Source: JAYRZB01 sp041916675
Lineage (GTDB): Bacteria; Pseudomonadota; Alphaproteobacteria; Rhizobiales; Devosiaceae
Direction of reading: 5' to 3'
DNA: 64,000 bases
NCBI GenBank assembly: GCA_041916675.1
Contig: JAYRZB010000008.1
Coordinates: 91,289 to 155,288, forward strand
In this document: positions 61,998 to 64,000 of the stretch, piece after piece
Layout of the letters: each line of letters starts with the position of its first letter
Position numbering within the stretch: the stretch's first letter is position 1
Position numbers and translations under genes: made by a program
Notes under the pieces: model-generated
Told to the model about the DNA's origin: nothing
Databases searched by the model: none
Seen by the model: only the letters and a program-made list of their open reading frames with translations

Positions 61998-62981
61998 TCA
62001 GTCGACCCGGCCAAGCATCTGGTCCATCTGCGCAATGATATCAGCCATGGGCTGGAAGTTTTCTTCCGGCGGGTCAGGCGTTACCGCCACATAGGGCACC
62101 CCGCTCGGGAAGGCCCCGAATCGATAGAAAAACTCCACCATGTCCTCGAGCACCGGCGCCCGCCAGCGCCAGAGCGAGCCGATGGCGAATACCGGCTCCA
62201 TATGCCCAAAGCCGTCGTAGTAGCGCTCGGTCACCCACACACCCTGATCCTTGAGCTTCTGCGCCAGGGTCTTGGTGTTCTCCACGCGCACGATAGGGTC
62301 GGTCGTGCCGCTCGCCAGATACATCGGCGGCGTTTCAGGAGTCACGAGGTTCACCGGCTGCGTCCCTTCCGGATTGGCGGCTTTGCCGAAGGCGTTGCGC
62401 ACCTCGTCATATTCGAACGGGTAAAAATCATAAGGGCCCGATAGCGCCGCGATCCCGCGGATCGGCATCGTCACGCCATAGTCGCGGAAGAACGAGCGGT
62501 CGAGCCCCAGCATCACCGCACCGTACGCTCCCGCCGAATGCCCGGCGATGAACAGGCGCTGCTTGTCACCGCCATAGGTGGCAATATTGTCTTCCACCCA
62601 CTTGAGCGCCTGGGCATTGTCCTCAAGAAAGGCCGGATACTGCACTTCGGGCACCAGGCGATAATCGGCAATCACCGTCACAAATCCGCGCGCCGCGAGC
62701 GCTCGGCCGACAAACTGGTAGTCACCGCGATCCCCGTTCTTCCAACCGCCGCCATAGATAAAGAACACCACCGGCGCCAGGCCCTCGGGGTTCTTCGGGG
62801 TATAGATATCGAGCTTCTTGCGCGGCCCATCGGCATAGGCCACCCCATCGCCGAGCTTGACGGCATTGGCATCCATGGCCTGTTCAAGATTGAACGGGTC
62901 CATGATCGACACCGCCTGCGCCGGCAGGATCAGGCAGATCATCAGGAAAAAGGACAATAGCAGGCGGATCAGGGCAGGCAT
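61998..62981 (-). CDS. Alpha/beta hydrolase (HSL/BD-FAE-type esterase), copy 2, exported
   Basis: The 327-residue hydrolase starts with a signal peptide (MPALIRLLLSFFLMICLILP, cleavage near AQA) and then shows FFIYGGGWKNGDRGDYQFVG, nucleophile AGHSAGAYGAVMLG, LASGTTDPIVRVE and GFGHMEP, a full catalytic set. It differs from copy 1 at 59621 by the signal peptide and a C-terminal extension, so the pair may act on either side of the membrane. It is convergent with the EAL gene. Confidence 0.9.
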   Translation of the reverse strand: MPALIRLLLSFFLMICLILPAQAVSIMDPFNLEQAMDANAVKLGDGVAYADGPRKKLDIYTPKNPEGLAPVVFFIYGGGWKNGDRGDYQFVGRALAARGFVTVIADYRLVPEVQYPAFLEDNAQALKWVEDNIATYGGDKQRLFIAGHSAGAYGAVMLGLDRSFFRDYGVTMPIRGIAALSGPYDFYPFEYDEVRNAFGKAANPEGTQPVNLVTPETPPMYLASGTTDPIVRVENTKTLAQKLKDQGVWVTERYYDGFGHMEPVFAIGSLWRWRAPVLEDMVEFFYRFGAFPSGVPYVAVTPDPPEENFQPMADIIAQMDQMLGRVD

Positions 62982-63235
62982 GGCAACAATCTGTGGTTCG
63001 GAGGAAGCCGTTCTCTATGCGCCAAAACTGATCAAACTATGACTGTGAGGCGCATTGTGATGAATTCGCGCTATTTCACTCAAAACAACTGCCAGTGCGG
63101 TTGGCAGGAGGACCTTCGCGCCTAATGGCACAACCTGTTCCCAGATCCTGCGTCGTTGGCAACATCGCCCTTCCCCAGCCTCAACAGACCCACTTGGCCC
63201 TGCCGGCATTGGCCGCCGGTTGCAGCGCACCCAAA
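62982..63235. other. Intergenic region before the rRNA terminator
   Basis: About 250 bases with no assignable gene; it should hold the promoter of the exported hydrolase near 63000-63060. Nothing else was seen. Confidence 0.4.
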
Positions 63236-63270
63236 ACAAAAACCCCGCTGCCTTGCGGCAACGGGGTTTG
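63236..63270 (-). terminator. rRNA operon terminator
   Basis: On the minus strand, CCCCGTTGCC-gcaa-GGCAGCGGGG (one mismatch) is followed by TTTTTGTTTT. It lies about 45 bp after the 5S 3' end and closes the operon, with no tRNA between. Confidence 0.85.
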
Positions 63271-63315
63271 AATTGGTTTCGACATCATAAAGAGAAAACA
63301 GTTGTTCTTAACAGA

Positions 63316-63429
63316 ACTGGCAGCGACCTACTCTCCCAAGCCTTGAGACTTAGTACCATTGGCGCTGAAGTGTTTAACGGTCGAGTTCGGGATGGGATCG
63401 GGTTCTAGGCACTTCGCAATTGCCACCAG
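63316..63429 (-). rRNA. rrf: 5S ribosomal RNA
   Basis: The minus strand reads from TGGTGGCAATTGCGAAG through CCCGATCCCATCCCGAACTC, the universal 5S loop, to GGTCGCTGCCAG. Ends are set by pairing of the terminal stem and may be off by one or two bases. It is about 120 bp downstream of the 23S gene. Confidence 0.93.
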
Positions 63430-63549
63430 TTCGGTGAAGAACAACTGTGTGAATTCTGGATTTGATCATTGGTCATCACATGCCCATGCAGTCATGTGAT
63501 GAGATTTGGTGTCCGATCGTTATCGTACCCGGTTTCGGGCATAGATTAA

Positions 63550-64000
<451 letters not shown>

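Overview
The window reads as a chromosomal segment of a GC-rich alphaproteobacterium of the Hyphomicrobiales (Rhizobiales) type, plausibly close to Devosia or Pelagibacterium. This is inferred from gene families, codon use, an initiator tRNA with rhizobial features and an Omp25/31-like barrel protein; no taxonomic marker was searched. No transposon, phage gene, integrase or CRISPR array was seen.

Layout. (1) 1-5124: the N-terminal part of a copper-type P1B ATPase behind a CueR-type promoter, then a sugar-acid group (UxaA-family dehydratase, GntR regulator, FucU mutarotase, FAH-family hydrolase) resembling a non-phosphorylating L-fucose-type pathway. (2) 5172-23257: mostly housekeeping and stress genes: ChrA, RidA, DedA, a TPR protein, a small GNAT, an L,D-transpeptidase, an MhqD/MhqO-like pair, an SDR, a Qnr-like pentapeptide protein, PncB, a CHASE-PAS-GGDEF-EAL protein, a Wzz/tyrosine kinase with a sugar transferase, and a MerR-AKR-MDR operon with a 20-bp perfect operator. 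(3) 23290-56227: a 33-kb catabolic island. (4) 56672-64000: an isolated initiator tRNA, DUF599 and Sel1 proteins, an EAL phosphodiesterase between two paralogous esterases, and the 3' end of an rRNA operon (23S partial, 5S) on the minus strand.

The island is the most interesting part. It holds two DeoR-type regulators, two paralogous alkaline-phosphatase-superfamily hydrolases without signal peptides that look closer to phosphonate monoester hydrolase/phosphodiesterases (PMH) than to secreted sulfatases, a HAD phosphatase and an Opp-type importer. It continues with GlpA-like, GlpB-like and GlpK-like proteins, two TIM-barrel enzymes, a FucA-type aldolase, a glycerol-1-phosphate dehydrogenase-like protein, a XylB-like kinase and a Na/Pi-PhoU transporter. 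It ends with a seven-gene operon of LacI regulator, inositol-monophosphatase-family phosphatase, AfuABC-like importer and glycerophosphodiester phosphodiesterase (GDPD). Importer + phosphodiesterase + phosphatase + DeoR recalls the agrocinopine (acc) logic of Agrobacterium. My reading is that the island imports phosphodiester (or sulfate-ester) conjugates of glycerol, polyols or sugars, cleaves them in the cytoplasm, and routes polyol phosphates to dihydroxyacetone phosphate, with surplus phosphate handled by the Na/Pi protein. The substrate is not determined by sequence.

Regulation is partly visible. Related inverted-repeat operators lie before both the importer operon (36904-36925) and the GlpA-like operon (37810-37834), with the DeoR gene between them. 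Two perfect palindromes lie before the LacI operon (56194-56227). A further inverted repeat precedes the aldolase operon (43198-43214).
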